Shown piece by piece: positions 1 to 9,907 of a stretch of 64,000 nucleotides of DNA (positions are counted from its first letter, which is position 1; each line of letters begins with the position of its first letter). A model generated the notes under the pieces. It searched no databases. It was not told the origin of the DNA and worked only from the letters and a program-made list of their open reading frames with translations. This stretch comes from Paracoccaceae bacterium (GTDB lineage Bacteria > Pseudomonadota > Alphaproteobacteria > Rhodobacterales > Rhodobacteraceae), in the NCBI GenBank assembly GCA_021775315.1, contig JAJFIC010000016.1, forward strand, positions 1 through 64,000, in the 5' to 3' direction. The translations under genes and the position numbers were made by a program.

Positions 1-363
1 GAGCATTACGGCCTGACCCGGAAATATCTGGGCGAGGGCAAGTATGAGCATGTAAAACCGCGCCATTCCTGGAACTCGGCCCATATGTTTTCAAACTGGA
101 TGCTGATCAACCTGCAACGGCATTCCGACCACCATTACAAACCCGACCGTCGCTTTCCGCTGCTTCAGAACCACGCCGTGGGCGAGGCCCCGCAACTGCC
201 GCATGGCTATCCGGTTATGACAGCGGTTGCGATGCTGCCACCCCTTTGGCGGCGCAAAATGAACCCGCGTGTGCGCAAATGGCGGGCCATGTATTACCCG
301 GATATTGTGGATTGGGAGGCATATAAAAAGGCCAGCAATCCGATGCCGAAAGGCGCTAGCTGA
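1..363 (+). CDS. alkB: AlkB-like membrane di-iron hydroxylase, C-terminal part (5' end outside window)
   Basis: The frame is open from the first base, so the start lies upstream of the window and only the last 120 residues are visible. Two histidine boxes of the alkane 1-monooxygenase family can be read: EHYGL-x-R at the very start and LQRHSDHH at fragment residues 39-45. These bind the di-iron centre in the integral-membrane hydroxylase/desaturase superfamily, which hydroxylates the terminal carbon of alkanes or similar chains using rubredoxin electrons. The tail (YYPDIVDW) is typical of AlkB C-termini. The substrate cannot be told from this fragment. A related hydroxylase such as xylene monooxygenase is possible but less likely. 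Confidence 0.85.
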   Translation, partial: EHYGLTRKYLGEGKYEHVKPRHSWNSAHMFSNWMLINLQRHSDHHYKPDRRFPLLQNHAVGEAPQLPHGYPVMTAVAMLPPLWRRKMNPRVRKWRAMYYPDIVDWEAYKKASNPMPKGAS

Positions 364-387
364 TTGCCTTTGGTTGGCTCGGCGAAA

Positions 388-415
388 CGAAAAAACCCCG
401 CCACAAGGGCGGGGT
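388..415 (-). terminator. Rho-independent terminator for ccrM
   Basis: CCCCGCC (396-402) pairs with GGCGGGG (408-414). On the minus strand the stem is followed by a run of T (the A run at 388-395). It ends the leftward methylase gene and may also stop transcripts arriving from the alkB-like gene. Confidence 0.85.
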
Positions 416-474
416 AAGTTAGGTTCCTTAAGCTTTTGCATTCGCAATGGCCGCAGGCACCAGCGGCATTTTCT

Positions 475-2294
<1,820 letters not shown>

Positions 2295-2346
2295 CGGGCT
2301 GGGTTTGTCAGGCCAGTGGCGGCAATGTCAACCGGCGGACAAGCAA

Positions 2347-2369
2347 AAGGGGCGGATGAACCGCCCCTT
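2347..2369 (-). terminator. Rho-independent terminator of the 2471-2854 gene
   Basis: AAGGGGCGG (2347-2355) pairs perfectly with CCGCCCCTT (2361-2369), and the minus strand continues as CCGCCCCTTTTG, a short U run. A second small hairpin (AAGAAGGT/ACCTTCTT, 2375-2393) precedes it on the transcript. Confidence 0.75.
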
Positions 2370-2470
2370 CGCCAAAGAAGGTTTTACCTTCTTCTGGGTG
2401 TTTCAGGTGATGTTCGCCGGACAGGAACTGAGGGAACTAGGGGAAAAGGCAACCACCACACTGAAACGCC

Positions 2471-2854
2471 TTACCGGTGAGCGTGACGCGCATTGTGCCA
2501 GCGACCGTTTTTCCGGTGCTTGTGCCAGCCAAAATCAGCCATGCAGCGTCTGTTGTAGAATTTCTTCCAGCCGTTATGCGTCCATTTCTGGCGCAGGCAT
2601 TGGCGTGGCTTGTGTCGTTGGTTGGCATTTGCATGACGACGTTTGTTTGGCTTGTGCGCCTTGTGGCCCCGGTTCGTTGAGACCGTCACATTCGTGTTGT
2701 GCTTGTTCGCCTCGTTAACAACGATCCCGAGGATGGCGGCACCAATCAGAAAGCGGGCCAGATCATCAGCCGGATCGGCCTGAACGGGTGCTGCGGTTAT
2801 GCCGGTCATTGCGATTGCGCCAGCGGTGACAAATGCGATCAATTTGGTTTTCAT
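2471..2854 (-). CDS. Small basic exported protein of unknown function
   Basis: The gene encodes 127 residues. The N-terminus (MKTKLIAFVTAGAIAMTG, then an Ala-rich stretch ending PVQADP) is a typical Sec signal peptide cleaved near residue 27. A short hydrophobic stretch follows (LARFLIGAAILGIVV), then a very His/Arg/Lys/Asn-rich C-terminal half with two cysteines (CLRQKW, RRCMADFGW). AAAGGA stands just before the ATG at 2854. It is monocistronic with its own terminator. The basic C-terminal half could bind nucleic acid, metal or envelope polymers, but the sequence does not settle this, and I do not recognise the family. Confidence 0.7.
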   Translation of the reverse strand: MKTKLIAFVTAGAIAMTGITAAPVQADPADDLARFLIGAAILGIVVNEANKHNTNVTVSTNRGHKAHKPNKRRHANANQRHKPRQCLRQKWTHNGWKKFYNRRCMADFGWHKHRKNGRWHNARHAHR

Positions 2855-2995
2855 GACGATTTTCCTTTTATTGTCGTACCAGTGTAAGGCCGTGTTGGCC
2901 GGTGTGTTGGCACGTTAGGGAAGTGTGTTTGCCCCCAGGGCGGTGCCGATAAGCCAAACTGGCCCGAGACCTGAAAGTTAGGCAATATCGGCGCA

Positions 2996-3012
2996 ATGTT
3001 ATCGGATAACAT
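2996..3012. promoter_or_regulatory. Perfect 17-bp palindrome in a divergent promoter region
   Basis: ATGTTATC-G-GATAACAT is a perfect 8-1-8 inverted repeat in the 215-bp gap between the divergent genes at 2471-2854 and 3070-3366. It ends 57 bp before the rightward ATG. Position and symmetry suggest a dimeric regulator operator. The cognate factor is unknown, though the neighbouring winged-helix protein (3338-4048) is a natural candidate. Confidence 0.5.
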
Positions 3013-3069
3013 CGCACCAAATCGTCGGCGTTATTGAATATCAGGCGCGTTTCCCCCTATGTTTTGGGC

Positions 3070-3366
3070 ATGATGAAAACTCTTGTACAAATACTTGCCC
3101 TCAGCCTTGGCCTCGCGTTAGCGGGCCAGGCGAGCGCCGCGTGTTACGCCGATTACAAGGCCAAGAAGTCGTCGCCACTGACGCTGCATTATGGCGTCAT
3201 TCAGGTGCCTGACGGTATCTGTGGCAATTCCGGCGCAATAAAGAAAAACATCGCCAAACGGATAAAGGTTGGCGGATGGAGCTTGCTTAATGTAGTGTCT
3301 GTGTTTGGGCCCGAAGGCTTGGCGCAAAGGCAAGGCAGTGCAGGAAATTACTACCTCAAATTCTAA
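3070..3366 (+). CDS. Small exported protein of unknown function
   Basis: The mature product is short. From the ATG at 3070 (with a second ATG at 3073) the protein is 98 aa, with a Sec signal peptide (MMKTLVQILALSLGLALAG, cleaved after QASA) and a mature part of about 75 residues. The mature part has two cysteines (ACYADY, GICGN) that could form one disulfide in the periplasm. The longer frame from 3034 would put a non-hydrophobic extension in front of the signal peptide and is less likely. The stop lies inside the next gene, so the two are translationally linked. No family was recognised. Its position suggests a periplasmic partner or ligand of the membrane regulator that follows. Confidence 0.65.
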   Translation: MMKTLVQILALSLGLALAGQASAACYADYKAKKSSPLTLHYGVIQVPDGICGNSGAIKKNIAKRIKVGGWSLLNVVSVFGPEGLAQRQGSAGNYYLKF

Positions 3367-4048
3367 ACGGCGGAAAATCCTGGGTGGAAATTCCACCCTG
3401 ACAATCGGTATTGCGGCAATCATCGGCATCCTGGTGGTTGCCGCAGTTGTTTTGTTTTACACGCTGCCGGACGCCAATGCGTTCAACAACCGGGTTGAAC
3501 AGATCTTTATCGAGAATGACAATCTGACATCGAACGCTGAAATTAAGCTGCTGGAAATCCTCGCCCAATCGGGCACTTCGTTTTCTGACACGCTGGCCTC
3601 GTATCGATTCGTTATTTTTGTGCTGTTGGTGTTTTCGACCGCCATCCTGATTTCTGCACTGGTATTTCTGGTCAATATCGCCAGCATGAATCGCCGCATG
3701 TCCGAGGTTGAGCGCGCAGGCATCCAGATCAACAGCCTGATCATCAGCCGGGACGAGCTGGTGGTCTATATCAACAACATGGAATTCACCCTGACCGAAG
3801 CCGCGTTCGAGGCATTGGCCGTGCTGTGCGAGGCCCGATTGGACGATGATTTCATTTCCGGCATTGATCTGGAAGCGATGATAACCGGCAAAGACCGGAC
3901 CGATTGCGAAGAGGCGGCAGGCGCCACCCGGATCAAACGCCTGCGCGACCATCTGGGCAATCAGATGGTTTCGGACCTATTGATAAAGACGATCAGCCGC
4001 AAAGGGTATATGCTGTCGATCGACAAAGACGTAATCAAGATGATTTGA
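3338..4048 (+). CDS. Membrane-anchored winged-helix regulator, DNA-binding domain at the C-terminus
   Basis: The GTG at 3338 follows AAGGCAAGGCA and gives 236 aa; a TTG at 3305 is the longest alternative. The protein has a short basic N-terminus, a membrane segment at about 21-43, a loop of about 47 residues, a second membrane segment at about 91-113, and a cytoplasmic domain from about 125. The last 100 residues resemble the OmpR/PhoB winged-helix fold: MEFTLTEAAFEALAVL (first helix), TRIKRLRDHL (recognition helix) and LLIKTISRKGYML (wing). ToxR and CadC carry this domain at the N-terminus, so the order here is reversed. The gene overlaps the exported-protein gene by 29 bp and is followed 8 bp later by the kinase-like gene. 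Homology is judged by motif only. Confidence 0.65.
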   Translation: MQEITTSNSKRRKILGGNSTLTIGIAAIIGILVVAAVVLFYTLPDANAFNNRVEQIFIENDNLTSNAEIKLLEILAQSGTSFSDTLASYRFVIFVLLVFSTAILISALVFLVNIASMNRRMSEVERAGIQINSLIISRDELVVYINNMEFTLTEAAFEALAVLCEARLDDDFISGIDLEAMITGKDRTDCEEAAGATRIKRLRDHLGNQMVSDLLIKTISRKGYMLSIDKDVIKMI

Positions 4049-4056
4049 GGCAAAGC

Positions 4057-4860
4057 TTGGACCAACAGGAAATCAAACAAAAACTGGCGGGTCTTAGTGA
4101 CCACATCGCAAACGCACTTGACCCCGATCACGGCGAAACCGCGTTCACGCTGGAAACCATTAAAACATCCGACAGATCAACCAGCACCAAGGTTATGCTG
4201 GGCGACAAAACCGGGTTTCTGAAACTGTTTGGTGACAGCGATGCGGCGATGGCGGCATTCGCGCGCGAACGCCGTGCGCTGGATATTTTGCACAGCGAAC
4301 CCGTGCCAAAGCTGTTGTTCGTGGCTGAAAAAGAACGCGCCATTCTGACCCGTTTTATCAATGGCACGCCATTGCTGGAAAAACTGTCGCCGGAAACCCT
4401 GAACCAGACGGCGGAACATCTGGGCCAATGGTTTGGACGGCTTGCCAATCACGCACCCGCCGAAGACATGGACACCAACTGGGGGGATTATCTTGCCAAA
4501 TATCCCACCGGATTCGCGGTTGAGATTCTGGAACACCAGCATCCGATCTTGAACCAGTCCAAGATTTCGCGCGCCTCACTGTCACATAACGATAACGCGC
4601 TGGGCAATTTCATCCTTGGCGCGGACAAGCGGCTTTATGCGGTTGATTTTGAAGACAGCCAGATGAAACCCGAAGGCTGGGATCTGGTGACTTCGGCGCG
4701 GGCATTGTTTGGCCAGATGCCGGACCAGTTGCCGGTGATCTCGGGCTCGTTGCTGCGGGGGTATCAGTTGACAGCTAAAGAATGCGGGTTGGCCGATAAT
4801 TTCGATCAGGTCATCAGCGCGATCGCTGTGGCCTCTGCCTTGGCGACTGCCGAAAAATAG
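4057..4860 (+). CDS. Aminoglycoside phosphotransferase/choline kinase-fold protein
   Basis: This 267-aa cytoplasmic protein has the catalytic loop LSHNDNALGNFI, equivalent to HGDLxxxN, followed by YAVDFEDS, the DxD/E metal-binding segment of APH-type kinases. The N-terminal lobe has a plausible nucleotide-binding lysine (KTGFLKLFGD). The start is placed at TTG 4057, with GAGGCAAAG just upstream, because the longer frame overlaps the preceding gene and lacks family resemblance there. It lies 8 bp after the membrane regulator and probably shares its operon. Likely substrates for the fold include small hydroxylated molecules, sugars or lipids. Resistance to antibiotics should not be assumed. Confidence 0.7.
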   Translation: MDQQEIKQKLAGLSDHIANALDPDHGETAFTLETIKTSDRSTSTKVMLGDKTGFLKLFGDSDAAMAAFARERRALDILHSEPVPKLLFVAEKERAILTRFINGTPLLEKLSPETLNQTAEHLGQWFGRLANHAPAEDMDTNWGDYLAKYPTGFAVEILEHQHPILNQSKISRASLSHNDNALGNFILGADKRLYAVDFEDSQMKPEGWDLVTSARALFGQMPDQLPVISGSLLRGYQLTAKECGLADNFDQVISAIAVASALATAEK

Positions 4861-4975
4861 CCTCAATCTTCTGACAATTTGTCTTAAAGGCGTCACGTTT
4901 TTGACGACTTCCCAATCTAGAACGATCCCCAGTTAGATTACTCTGGGTGGCGTAATTAGTTTGGGGGTTATACCC

Positions 4976-5968
4976 ATGTCCACCGAGACCCTGACCATTT
5001 CTTTGGAAAATGGTTGCATAAAAGGCTCCGACCATATCTCTGGCGATGTCGATGACACGCAATATGTGACATTAACCGACGATGATGATCTGAACTCTGT
5101 AACGTTTGCAAAATTCGGTACTGGCACGCCATCAGAATCGGGCGAAGGTTCGGGGGGTGACGACGAATATTATCTGGACCTCGAGGGTTTTGATGACGAC
5201 TTTACGATCAACGTCAAAAGTATGGACGAGGGTGACACCTTCTTCGTCAAAGGTGCGCTATCGTACACCAGCGACGGCGACGAATACACCATCAACTATA
5301 TCGGTTCTGACGGCCTTGTGCATGAATGTACGATCGACGTTGATTCAACCAACGGTACCGGTGTGGCCGGAATTTCGATCACATGCTTTGCCACGGGCAC
5401 TATGATCGACACGCCCAAGGGCCTTGTCGCAGTACAGGATCTTGGCCCCGGCGATCAGGTTCTTTGCGGCGACGGGCAGTCCCGCCCGATCATGTGGATG
5501 TCCCAGCGGTATGTGTCCAAGGCCGAAATGGCGCTCCAGCCGGAATTTCGCCCGATTCGCATCCGAAAAGATGCCTTTGGCGACAACGGCCCGCACACCG
5601 ATCTGATCGTTTCACCGCAGCACCGCGTTCTTCTTAGCGACTGGCGTGCTGAACTGCTGTTTGGCGAGGCCGAGGTTCTGGTGCCCGCCGTACATCTGAC
5701 CGACGACCGCAACATCACCCCCGACTATCAGGCAGACGACGTGACCTATTATCACTTTATGTTCGACAGCCATCAAACGGTCTGGTCGAACGGTCTGGAA
5801 ACCGAAAGCTTTTTCCCCGGTGACGAGGCGATTGAAGGGGTGCAGACGGAAGCCAAAGAAGAGCTTTATCAGCTTTTCCCTGAGCTTAAATCCAATCCGG
5901 TTTCCTATGGCAAGACTTGTCATTTAACGCTGAAAGCGCACGAGGCGATGTCGATGATGGGGGTCTGA
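4976..5968 (+). CDS. Hint-domain protein with acidic N-terminal region
   Basis: The 330-aa protein has two parts. The N-terminal 130 or so residues are very acidic, beta-rich and Gly/Asp/Ser-rich. From CFATGTMIDTPKGLV onward there is a Hint (hedgehog/intein) domain of the kind abundant in Rhodobacteraceae, with the catalytic Cys at the domain start and a later SPQHRVLL block with the conserved His. Such domains can self-cleave and are often found on secreted RTX-like proteins. Here no RTX repeats are present. The ATG at 4976 is preferred over a TTG at 4961; a GGGGG tract stands 9 bases upstream. No signal peptide is evident, so a type I route would be needed for export. Confidence 0.8.
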   Translation: MSTETLTISLENGCIKGSDHISGDVDDTQYVTLTDDDDLNSVTFAKFGTGTPSESGEGSGGDDEYYLDLEGFDDDFTINVKSMDEGDTFFVKGALSYTSDGDEYTINYIGSDGLVHECTIDVDSTNGTGVAGISITCFATGTMIDTPKGLVAVQDLGPGDQVLCGDGQSRPIMWMSQRYVSKAEMALQPEFRPIRIRKDAFGDNGPHTDLIVSPQHRVLLSDWRAELLFGEAEVLVPAVHLTDDRNITPDYQADDVTYYHFMFDSHQTVWSNGLETESFFPGDEAIEGVQTEAKEELYQLFPELKSNPVSYGKTCHLTLKAHEAMSMMGV

Positions 5969-6012
5969 GCGCCCCGGATCGTCCCGTTTTGCTATTTGCA
6001 CTTATCTTTCTT

Positions 6013-6047
6013 AAGCGCGCTACGCAGCTTGCAATTTCGCGCTTTTT
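6013..6047 (+). terminator. Candidate terminator after the Hint-domain gene
   Basis: AAGCGCG (6013-6019) pairs with CGCGCTT (6038-6044), followed by TTT. The loop is long (18 nt), so the call is tentative. It lies in the gap between the convergent Hint and AraC-family genes. Confidence 0.4.
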
Positions 6048-6070
6048 GGCCCGATTGCAATACCCGCAGT

Positions 6071-6943
6071 CTAAGGCCAGTCGGCATAACCCTCCAGCAC
6101 GTTGGATAGCTCTGGGTCAGAGCCTGCAACGGCTTTCCTGCGGTATTTTGCGGGCGGCAGTCCGGCGCGCGCACGGAAAAACCGGCTGAAGTAAGCAGAG
6201 TCGGCGAACCCAAGAACGCTGGCCAATTGTTCTACGGACAGGGTGGTATTTTCCAACATTGTGCTTGCTTCAAGCATGGTTCTTTCATGCAGCAATTGGC
6301 TGGGTGTTTTGCCCAGATTGCGCGAGCAGATATCATGCAATCTGTCGGGCGAAATGCCAATTTTGTCGGCGTATTTGGAAATCGGCCAATGATCGCGAAA
6401 ATGCGTTTCCACAAGCTGCCGATAATGTCGCAAGATTGATTGGGTCCGGCCAATCGACTTTGGTGCGGAATCCGGGCTGGACGTGTTGCGCCAAAGCGTC
6501 ACCAGAATCGCGCGCACCTGTGCTTCGATCATCGAGGTCGATCCGCTGCCCCGCGCGCCAAATTCCCTGAGGATCAGGTCAAATGCGTGCGAACAATCCA
6601 CCATCGCCGAGTTGTCCGGTTCAAATTGTACCGCAATCAACCGGTCCGTGATCAGGCGCAGTTCTGACGATTCGGCGTTGTGGCCAATTGCGTTGGACAA
6701 AGAGTTTCCAGACACAGTGAAATGCGCGCCAACGCTTCCGGCACCAATCCACAATGACATCTCAGAAGACCATGGGCTGCACACCAACGACGTCGCGCTG
6801 AACGACAACTCTTCATCCTCTGCGCGGATAATCCCTGACCCTGATGTCAGGAAAATACCGCGCCAACTTCTGACCTCGCGGTCGATGGGCAGCGTGAATA
6901 CCCTGTCATGCAGGGCACATCTTATACTCTGTGCTTGAATCAT
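6071..6943 (-). CDS. AraC-family transcriptional regulator
   Basis: This 290-aa protein has a C-terminal AraC/XylS double helix-turn-helix. The first HTH is around ISKYADKIGISPDRLHDI, and the second contains VEQLASVLGFADSAYFSRF and the GLPPAKYRR end signature. The N-terminal part resembles the AraC-binding-like (cupin) sensor domain of NorR/FeaR type regulators. ATG 6943 has GAGGTG 8 bases upstream and is preferred over ATG 6967. The gene diverges from the aldehyde dehydrogenase/ABC transporter operon, so it probably controls that operon in response to an imported aldehyde precursor or product. The inducer is unknown. Confidence 0.9.
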   Translation of the reverse strand: MIQAQSIRCALHDRVFTLPIDREVRSWRGIFLTSGSGIIRAEDEELSFSATSLVCSPWSSEMSLWIGAGSVGAHFTVSGNSLSNAIGHNAESSELRLITDRLIAVQFEPDNSAMVDCSHAFDLILREFGARGSGSTSMIEAQVRAILVTLWRNTSSPDSAPKSIGRTQSILRHYRQLVETHFRDHWPISKYADKIGISPDRLHDICSRNLGKTPSQLLHERTMLEASTMLENTTLSVEQLASVLGFADSAYFSRFFRARAGLPPAKYRRKAVAGSDPELSNVLEGYADWP

Positions 6944-7104
6944 GTTTGGACACCTCGACCATAACATTCGAAATCGCGCATATTTCCAGAATCATGCATT
7001 ATTTCGCCAGATTAGTCCATTAATATACGATTTCAGATATGCTTTGCTGTGGCTTCTACGGGGAAATCCAACAAAAAGGCTCGCTTCTGCTTGCGGGGAA
7101 ACCT

Positions 7105-8556
7105 TTGCTCAACGCAAAATTGATCATAAGGGGCGTCAAATCCGATGCCCGCGACGGTTCAACTTTTGAACGGCTTCAGCCGGTTTCAAAACAGGTTGTG
7201 ACGCGCGCTTCATCTGCCACAGTTGCGGACGCGATTGAGGCTGCGAATGTTGCGGCTTCGGCTTTTCCGGTCTGGTCAAAAACCCCGGATGACGAGCGCA
7301 GCAAAGTCCTGACGCGCGCCGCGGAATTGCTGCTGGAACGCGCCGACGATTTTGTTGTGGCGGTCGCGCAGGAAATTGGCGGGTCTGAAGCGTGGGCCCG
7401 TTTCAACTGCGCTATAGCTGCGGATATCTTTCGCCACGCCGCCGGATTGACCGGCTTTGAGCGTGAAACAAAACGCACGGGCCGCGATAAGCATGTGAAA
7501 TCAACCCTGGTGCGCCAACCGGTTGGCGTTGTTGTTGGGATCGCACCTTGGAACGCGCCGATTGTATTGGCCAGTCGCGCGGTTGCCATTCCGTTGGCTT
7601 GCGGAAACACCGTCGTTCTGAAAGCGTCCGAACTGTGCCCGAAAATCCACTCGATGATCATCGAAGTGTTGAACGATGCCGGGCTGCCCCCCGGGGCTGC
7701 AAACCTGATCACCAACGCAACGGATGACGCCAGCGATATCGTTGACGCCCTGATCGGCCATAGCGCCGTTCGACGAGTCAACTTCACCGGCTCGACCCGC
7801 GTTGGGCGGATGGTTGCACAGACTTGCGCGCGATATCTTAAGCCGATGGTTTTGGAGCTTAGCGGCAAAGCACCGATGATCGTCTGTGATGACGCGGATC
7901 TGGACGAGGCCGCGCAGGCCGCCGCTTTCGGGGCGTTTTTCAATCAGGGCCAGATCTGTATTTCGACCGAGCGATTGATTGTAGATGCGAAAGTGGCCGA
8001 CCAATTCGTCAAAAAACTTGCCCAGCGGACCAGCACACTTAAGGCTGGCGACCCCAGCAAGGGTAATTTCAGCCTTGGGTCGATGATATCATCGCAATCT
8101 GCCATTCGCGTTCAGCAACTGGTTGAAGATGCAGCAGAAAAAGGCGCGACAATTGCTGCGGGTGGGCAAATCAACAAGACATTCATGCAACCCACCGTAC
8201 TGGATCATGTAAACAGCGCGATGCGGATTTACCGCGAAGAAAGCTTTGGACCGGTCGCGGCCATCATCCGTGTGAACAGCGACGACGAGGCCGTCTCGAT
8301 CGCCAATGACACAAGTTACGGGCTGGCGTCGTCTGTGTTCAGCCGGGATATCGACCGGGCGCAATCCATCGCAATGCGACTGGAATCGGGTATTTGCCAT
8401 ATCAACGGAACAACGGTTTACGACGACCCGGCGATGCCGTTTGGCGGCGTCAAAGACAGCGGCTTTGGCAAGCTCGGCGGGCTGGAAGCCGTGGCTGAAT
8501 TTACAGAATTACGGTGGATCGCAATCCATGAACCACCGGGTGAGTACCCCATGTAA
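7105..8556 (+). CDS. NAD(P)-dependent aldehyde dehydrogenase (salicylaldehyde/vanillin type)
   Basis: From TTG 7105 the protein is 483 aa, the usual ALDH length. An in-frame ATG at 7039 would add 22 residues with no family match, and GGGGAA precedes the TTG. Catalytic residues are visible: C285 in NQGQICIS, E251 in LELSGKAP (the usual first Gly of the LELGGK motif is Ser) and N149 in PWNAP. The family oxidises aldehydes to acids. The N-terminal pattern (LIIRG...DGSTFERLQPVSKQVV) is closest in style to aromatic aldehyde dehydrogenases. It is the first gene of the rightward operon facing the AraC regulator and is followed by the transporter genes. Confidence 0.85.
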   Translation: MLNAKLIIRGVKSDARDGSTFERLQPVSKQVVTRASSATVADAIEAANVAASAFPVWSKTPDDERSKVLTRAAELLLERADDFVVAVAQEIGGSEAWARFNCAIAADIFRHAAGLTGFERETKRTGRDKHVKSTLVRQPVGVVVGIAPWNAPIVLASRAVAIPLACGNTVVLKASELCPKIHSMIIEVLNDAGLPPGAANLITNATDDASDIVDALIGHSAVRRVNFTGSTRVGRMVAQTCARYLKPMVLELSGKAPMIVCDDADLDEAAQAAAFGAFFNQGQICISTERLIVDAKVADQFVKKLAQRTSTLKAGDPSKGNFSLGSMISSQSAIRVQQLVEDAAEKGATIAAGGQINKTFMQPTVLDHVNSAMRIYREESFGPVAAIIRVNSDDEAVSIANDTSYGLASSVFSRDIDRAQSIAMRLESGICHINGTTVYDDPAMPFGGVKDSGFGKLGGLEAVAEFTELRWIAIHEPPGEYPM

Positions 8557-8633
8557 CTCACAATACTGACGGCGGGCATGCTTGCCGTCCAATAACAAAA
8601 ACACGTTAAAAAACAACAAAACGGAGGAAGAAA

Positions 8634-9839
8634 ATGAAACGTAGATCAACATTGAAACTGGCCGTAGGTGCGGCGCTGGCCGCAGGGCTGGCGTTCGGAA
8701 CTGCCGCACTTGGCGGCGAAACGATCAAAATCGGCGCGGTTGCCCCGAAATCCGGCCCCTTGGCGGGTGGTTCGACCGTGACCCACTGGCCGACCATCCA
8801 GCTTTGGGTCAGCGAAGTGAACGGGCGCGGCGGTCTGAACATCGACGGCACCCAGAAAATGATCGAACTGATCGAATATGATGACAAAACCAACCCCGGT
8901 GAACACATCAAAGCGGTCCAGCGACTGATTACACAGGACAAGGTTGACATGCTGCTGCCGCCCTATGGCACTGGCTTTCACATTGCAGCAGCGCCGATCT
9001 ATGCAAAGAACGGTTTCCCGCTGGTTTCCGTCACAGCGATTTCTGATCAGGTGGACAGCCTGACCACAAAGTTCCCGACCATGTTCTTTACGCTTGGCAC
9101 AACGTCGGCCTTTGTTGGCGGTGTGATCGAAATTCTGAACGACATGAAAGCCGCCGGAACCATCGGCAACCGTGTGGCAATGGTGAACGTCGCGGATGCG
9201 TTTGGTATTGAAATGGCCGATGCCGCCCGCCCCATGTTGGAAAACGCTGGCTATGAGGTGGTTTATGACAAATCCTATCCATTGGGCACGCCGGATCTGT
9301 CGCCTGTGATGAAGGGTGCCAAAGCCTCGAACCCGGATGCGTTCCTTGCTTGGTCCTATCCACCAGACACGTTCGGTCTGACCAAGGCAGCGATCACTGA
9401 AAACCTTGACGTCAAGGTGTTCTACACGGCCGTGGCCACCTCGTTCCCGGCTTATGGCGGTGCGTTTGGTCAGGCTGCAAATGGTGTGATCGGTGCCGGT
9501 GGTACAAACCCGGATGATCCGAAAATTGCGGCTTACCGCAAGGCACATATGGATGTGACGGGCCAACCGGCCGATTACTGGGCATCTGCCAACACCTATG
9601 TTGCCCTGCAAATTCTTGAGCAGGCAATGGAAGGCGTAGGGACAATCGACCGTCCTGCGATCACCCAATATATCAAAGACAACACGTTCGACACGATCAT
9701 GGGTGAGATCAGCTTTGACAAGCAGAACTCAGCCAAGTTCTGGAGCGTCGGCCAGTGGCAGGACGGTGTCTTTCGCGGTGTTAAAGGCTCGAATGTCGAC
9801 GGTGCCGTCGATGTTCAGGTCAAAAGCGGCTGGAAGTAA
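8634..9839 (+). CDS. Periplasmic substrate-binding protein of a Liv-type (HAAT) ABC importer
   Basis: The 401-aa protein has a signal peptide (MKRRSTLKLAVGAALAAG..., Ala-rich, cleaved near residue 27) followed by a type 1 periplasmic-binding fold that starts TIKIGAVAPKSGPLAGG, the usual opening of LivJ/AmiC-like proteins. It captures a small ligand and delivers it to the permeases encoded downstream. The RBS is strong (GGAGG before ATG 8634). The ligand may be an amino acid, amide or aromatic acid. Because the operon is rich in aldehyde dehydrogenases, a carbon compound degraded through an aldehyde is more likely than leucine. Confidence 0.9.
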   Translation: MKRRSTLKLAVGAALAAGLAFGTAALGGETIKIGAVAPKSGPLAGGSTVTHWPTIQLWVSEVNGRGGLNIDGTQKMIELIEYDDKTNPGEHIKAVQRLITQDKVDMLLPPYGTGFHIAAAPIYAKNGFPLVSVTAISDQVDSLTTKFPTMFFTLGTTSAFVGGVIEILNDMKAAGTIGNRVAMVNVADAFGIEMADAARPMLENAGYEVVYDKSYPLGTPDLSPVMKGAKASNPDAFLAWSYPPDTFGLTKAAITENLDVKVFYTAVATSFPAYGGAFGQAANGVIGAGGTNPDDPKIAAYRKAHMDVTGQPADYWASANTYVALQILEQAMEGVGTIDRPAITQYIKDNTFDTIMGEISFDKQNSAKFWSVGQWQDGVFRGVKGSNVDGAVDVQVKSGWK

Positions 9840-9851
9840 TTCCGCCTAACG

Positions 9852-9881
9852 ACTGCCCGGCGACTTCCTGCGCCGGGCAGT
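9852..9881 (+). other. Stable intercistronic hairpin after the binding-protein gene
   Basis: ACTGCCCGGCG (9852-9862) pairs perfectly with CGCCGGGCAGT (9871-9881), an 11-bp GC-rich stem with an 8-nt loop and no proper U run. In several ABC operons such a hairpin stabilises the upstream message, giving excess binding protein over permease. The same role is inferred here. Confidence 0.7.
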
Positions 9882-9907
9882 TATAACTGAAAACCGGTTA
9901 AACTACT

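Noticed and set aside
8646-9668. Long open frame (340 codons) antisense to the ABC binding-protein gene
   Set aside because: The rightward frame has a signal peptide, a strong ribosome-binding site and a family match; the antisense frame is His/Arg-rich, lacks a start signal and follows from GC-rich codon usage.
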